Positions 7,779 to 10,628 of a stretch of 10,628 nt of DNA are shown here, in pieces. A program made the position numbers and the translations under genes. The stretch is from an uncultured Porphyromonadaceae bacterium (lineage in GTDB: Bacteria > Bacteroidota > Bacteroidia > Bacteroidales > Muribaculaceae). The stretch's first letter is position 1. The number at the start of each line of letters is the position of its first letter. Where the stretch lies: positions 1-10,628 of the forward strand of contig CAMWQY010000066.1 of the NCBI GenBank assembly GCA_947176355.1, given 5' to 3'. Below the pieces are notes generated by a model. The model saw only the letters and a list, made by a program, of their open reading frames with translations, ran no database searches and was not told where the DNA came from.

Positions 7779-10628
7779 TTAGAAGCTAAGTTCGAGACCG
7801 ACGTTGAAACGTTTGAACGAAGGATATACACCGTCGCCGGAGCTACCACGTTCGCAGTCATCCGGCATCTTAGTCCACATGAAGAGGTTGTTGCCGTTGA
7901 CATAGAGACGGAGGTTCTTGATGCCGGCCTTAGCCATCCATCTGCCTTGGAAATTATAGGCAATCTCAACATTCTTGAGTCGCACGTAAGAACCGTCATA
8001 CAGATATCTTGTTCCGTCTGCACATTCGTCAATAGTACTTGCCCAACGAGGCTGTGGAATATAGGCATTATTGAACGGAGTCCAGTATTCGCCCTCATCG
8101 TATGCCACATGAGCAGTAGAGCGGAATGTCGGGTACTTCACGTAGCGCATCACATTGGATACTCCATAGAACTGAGCAAAGATGCTCCATCCTTTCCACT
8201 CAAAGCCTATTGAAGCATTGTAAGTGTTTTGCGGTGTTGTAGAATATCCGTAAGGAGCCTTATCCTCGGTGTTGATCACACCATCACCATTGAAGTCGAT
8301 TATGTCGTAGTCTCCCGGAAGTTTGTTTTCATTGCCTGTGTTCCATACTGTACTTCCAAGGACATCATCCCAAGTAGCAAGGTTTCCATTATCAAGATAA
8401 CTTGTCACCTGTCCCCATTCATGTCCTTCATATTTCTGATAAGCCGGTTTAAGGGCTGGGTCGTCACGGAATTTAATGTTATTTGAAGCGTGAGTCATGC
8501 TGAGATTTGCCCATACACGCATATCTTTGCCGATATTCTTGTTGAATCTGAGTTCAAGCTCGTAGCCTTTGCTATCCATGATACCGATGTTAGCTGTAGG
8601 AGCCTCAGCACCGAAGTAAGAAGGAATGGATGTACGCTGGTTGCCTACAAGGATGATATCAGTACGGTGATCCTGGAAGAAATCAACTGAACCGGCAAAC
8701 ATACCGCCAAGGAACGAGTAATCGATACCGATATTCTTCTTAGTCACCTTTTCCCAAGAAATGTTCTCGTTGCCGATGCGCGAAATGGTATAGAAAGTAT
8801 AAGGTGAGTTCTGAGGATTTATTGTACCCATCAGCGCATTTCCGCCATAGCCGTACTGAGTCTGATAAAGGTGGCGTCCGCCTGCACTGTCATCACCTAC
8901 CTTACCGATAGATGCACGTATCTTGAATGTAGTGAGCGCATTGTTTTGGCGAGCCCATTCCATGAAAGGCTCGTTAGAGAGCATCCAACCCAACGACATT
9001 GAAGGGAAGAACTCGAAACGGTTCTTTGGACCATATTTTTCTGAGCCGTTGTATGCGCCGTTGAACTCGGCAAAGTAACGGTAATCCCAGTTGTAAGTCA
9101 AACGGAACACCCAGTCTTCACGATATACAGGGAAACTGCTTCCCCAAGTGGTCTTTTCACGGCTGAAAAGAGCAAGAGCGCTGACCTCGTTCTTACCAAA
9201 CGAACGATTGTAGTCAAATTGGAACGAATAATAAAGTCTTCTGAAAGTTTGGTTCACATCTACGCTACCGGCCTGATTGGTCCAAAGGATGGGGTTGACA
9301 GTTACATCAAGGCCTGTAGTAGGTTCGGCAGCCTTGAGTTGTACTGATCCATCATTGGGATCTACCCAATATAATTGACCTTCATGATACTGGTCGTTGA
9401 TACCTCTATTGTTCTCAAGGAACTTGTAGTCAAGCGCCAACTTGGCACGGAAACTCAAGCCCTTAGTCACCATATCAAGTTTCTGCACGAGAGCCATGTC
9501 AGTATTGATCTGGGTGTTAGTAGATGTCTTGTCGCCACCAAGGGCAAGGATCTTCACTGAGTTAGGCACGTCGGCATCGCGTGGTGCGTACCAGCCCCAC
9601 ATTCCGTTGGAATAAATAGGACGCATGGCATCAGGAGCTGACTTATAAGCGGAACCCCAGTATGAATTTCCATCACCGTTGTAGTCCCACGGTGTCTTCT
9701 TTGTAGCATTAGAACCGAAGAGATTCACCGTAAGCTGAGTGGTCTTGGTAAGGCTGAAGTCAAGGTTCGAACGAACGTTGATACGGTTGTAGCCGAAACC
9801 TGTGGAATATCCGCGTCCGTTGTCATACTGCTTGAAAAGGTCGCCTTCGTGAGTGAAGTCTGCAGCTGCGAAGTATTTCACGAGCTTAGTACCACCGGAA
9901 ACCGATACGGAAGCATTGTAAGACATTGCGGTCTTCTTAAAGAGAGCGTCTTCCCAGTCAGTATTTGGATAGCGGTCCCACTCTTCCATGTTGGCAGGAT
10001 GACGATATTTATCGATAATAGCTACCGGAGTGTAGTTACCCCAACCCTTAGGTTCGATTGCAGCTTCACGTTCGATAGAATTGTTCATCAGATAGAAAGT
10101 GTCGTATGCATCATACTTCTTAGGGAGTTTTGAAGCAACCTTCGCAGTCATATTAGCTTTTACGCTTACAACAGCATTACCTTCTGTACCACGCTTGGTA
10201 GTGATGAGGATCACACCATTAGCACCTTTCACACCATATACAGCAGTAGCAGAAGCATCCTTTAGCACTGAGATGGTCTCAATGGAAGAAATATCGACCG
10301 ATGACATATCGCGTTCGATACCATCTACGAGGATAAGAGGGTCGCTGCCGTTCCACGTAGAAGCAGAACGGATGATGATCTGCGGGTCTTCTTCACCCGG
10401 CATACCGGAAGAGGCCATGGTGATCACACCGGGAAGGTTACCCGTCAGTGCAGCACCTACACTTGACACACCACCGGCACGTTCGAGCACCTTACCGGAA
10501 GTCTGGGTGATGGCACCTACTACAGAAGCTTTCTTCTGTTGGCCATAGCCTACCACAACGAGTTCGTCGAGTGTAGAATCTTCAGTCTTCATCTCTACAT
10601 TGACAGTGGTCCTTGAATTGACCTTTAC
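7779..10628 (-). CDS. SusC/RagA-family TonB-linked outer membrane transporter (XusA-like), N-terminus cut by right edge
   Basis: The reading frame is open to the right edge: 949 residues are visible and the true start lies outside. The ATG at 10590-10592 is internal, because the 12 codons before it read 'VKVNSRTTVNVE', the end of the CarboxypepD_reg-like (Ig-like) domain, which normally runs into 'LDELVVVGYG' as it does here (10542-10571). That stretch is the canonical SusC TonB-box region. The plug follows: 'GNLPGVITMASSGMPGEEDP', 'PLILVDGIERD' and 'SVLKDASATAVYGVKGANG', ending 'LITTKRG'. The remainder is barrel, with an EF-hand-like 'DFNGDGVINTED' loop (about 8262-8297) and a proper C-terminal 'VGLELSF' ending in Phe. 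One plug position is unusual: 'IIIRSAS' where the family normally has 'IRG'. A signal peptide and the rest of the Ig-like domain are expected upstream; full length would be roughly 1,030-1,060 residues, as usual. Its SusD partner begins 46 bp after its stop. Confidence 0.94.
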   Translation of the reverse strand, partial: VKVNSRTTVNVEMKTEDSTLDELVVVGYGQQKKASVVGAITQTSGKVLERAGGVSSVGAALTGNLPGVITMASSGMPGEEDPQIIIRSASTWNGSDPLILVDGIERDMSSVDISSIETISVLKDASATAVYGVKGANGVILITTKRGTEGNAVVSVKANMTAKVASKLPKKYDAYDTFYLMNNSIEREAAIEPKGWGNYTPVAIIDKYRHPANMEEWDRYPNTDWEDALFKKTAMSYNASVSVSGGTKLVKYFAAADFTHEGDLFKQYDNGRGYSTGFGYNRINVRSNLDFSLTKTTQLTVNLFGSNATKKTPWDYNGDGNSYWGSAYKSAPDAMRPIYSNGMWGWYAPRDADVPNSVKILALGGDKTSTNTQINTDMALVQKLDMVTKGLSFRAKLALDYKFLENNRGINDQYHEGQLYWVDPNDGSVQLKAAEPTTGLDVTVNPILWTNQAGSVDVNQTFRRLYYSFQFDYNRSFGKNEVSALALFSREKTTWGSSFPVYREDWVFRLTYNWDYRYFAEFNGAYNGSEKYGPKNRFEFFPSMSLGWMLSNEPFMEWARQNNALTTFKIRASIGKVGDDSAGGRHLYQTQYGYGGNALMGTINPQNSPYTFYTISRIGNENISWEKVTKKNIGIDYSFLGGMFAGSVDFFQDHRTDIILVGNQRTSIPSYFGAEAPTANIGIMDSKGYELELRFNKNIGKDMRVWANLSMTHASNNIKFRDDPALKPAYQKYEGHEWGQVTSYLDNGNLATWDDVLGSTVWNTGNENKLPGDYDIIDFNGDGVINTEDKAPYGYSTTPQNTYNASIGFEWKGWSIFAQFYGVSNVMRYVKYPTFRSTAHVAYDEGEYWTPFNNAYIPQPRWASTIDECADGTRYLYDGSYVRLKNVEIAYNFQGRWMAKAGIKNLRLYVNGNNLFMWTKMPDDCERGSSGDGVYPSFKRFNVGLELSF

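Larger units (their letters stand above)
1..10628 (-). other. Tandem SusCD polysaccharide utilisation operon, xylan (Xus) type, cut at both edges
   Basis: Six consecutive genes on the minus strand are separated by gaps of 46, 33, 13, 15 and 20 bp, with no hairpin plus T-tract that would suggest a terminator. The order SusC, SusD, SusC, SusD, two-domain glycan-binding lipoprotein, lipoprotein enzyme start matches the xusABCDE-xyn10C core described in Prevotella bryantii and related Bacteroides xylan loci (established knowledge). The xylan assignment is inferred from gene order plus the start of the last gene. The enzyme body, any GH43, GH67 or GH115 genes and the regulator (typically a hybrid two-component system for xylan) would lie outside the window. 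A tandem SusCD locus for another plant glycan is the main alternative. Confidence 0.7.

Noticed and set aside
7665..8213. Plus-strand open frame of 182 codons across the susC-susD junction
   Set aside because: It is antisense to two well-supported genes, has no recognisable domain, and its length is explained by the codon pattern of the opposite strand.
10099..10548. Plus-strand open frame of 149 codons opposite the SusC plug region
   Set aside because: It lies wholly antisense to the conserved plug domain and has low-complexity Ser/Thr/Pro-rich content typical of a shadow frame.
10590..10592. ATG as the true start of the first SusC
   Set aside because: The frame stays open to the edge and the preceding 12 codons read as the end of the Ig-like domain. 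A start here would give a barrel protein with no signal peptide.
3023..10592. The two SusCD pairs as a recent tandem duplication
   Set aside because: The two SusC and the two SusD proteins differ in N-terminal build, motifs and length, and I see no long shared nucleotide stretches outside family signatures.

Overview
The window comes from a member of the Bacteroidota, most likely a gut Bacteroidales (Bacteroides, Prevotella or Muribaculaceae type; I cannot choose between them). The basis is the gene content: SusC-like TonB-dependent transporters paired with SusD-like lipoproteins, a DUF1735-type surface lipoprotein, lipoprotein signal peptides, and A-rich start regions without Shine-Dalgarno sequences.

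All genes lie on the minus strand, so transcription runs from the right edge to the left edge. In transcription order they are: a SusC-like transporter cut by the right edge (7779-10628); its SusD-like partner (5873-7732); a second SusC-like transporter of a different subtype (3023-5839); a second SusD-like lipoprotein (1252-3009); a two-domain surface glycan-binding lipoprotein (202-1236); and the first 60 codons of another lipoprotein (1-181) running off the left edge. The gaps are 46, 33, 13, 15 and 20 bp, with no evident terminator or internal promoter. This looks like one operon whose promoter lies beyond the right edge. No gene-free stretch exceeds 50 bp. I see no RNA genes, mobile elements, CRISPR or long repeats.

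The order SusC-SusD-SusC-SusD-glycan-binding lipoprotein-lipoprotein enzyme is the core layout of the xylan utilisation loci of Bacteroidota: xusA-B-C-D-E followed by the GH10 xylanase gene xyn10C in Prevotella bryantii, with similar loci in Bacteroides. The left-edge fragment carries an acidic linker and then an 'IDRAQNPNFK' segment that resembles, from memory, the start of the GH10 catalytic domain in these enzymes. The best overall reading is therefore the import and binding half of a xylan or arabinoxylan utilisation locus. The surface endoxylanase cuts the polymer, the SusD proteins and the XusE-like protein hold the chains, and the two SusC barrels import the oligosaccharides using TonB energy.

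This is a recognisable system type, not a new one. The main point of interest is the asymmetry of the two transporters. The upstream one has the usual SusC front end. The downstream one has no N-terminal Ig-like domain, a plug about 20 residues shorter, a TonB-box-like stretch right after its signal peptide, and a C-terminus ending in Met instead of Phe.
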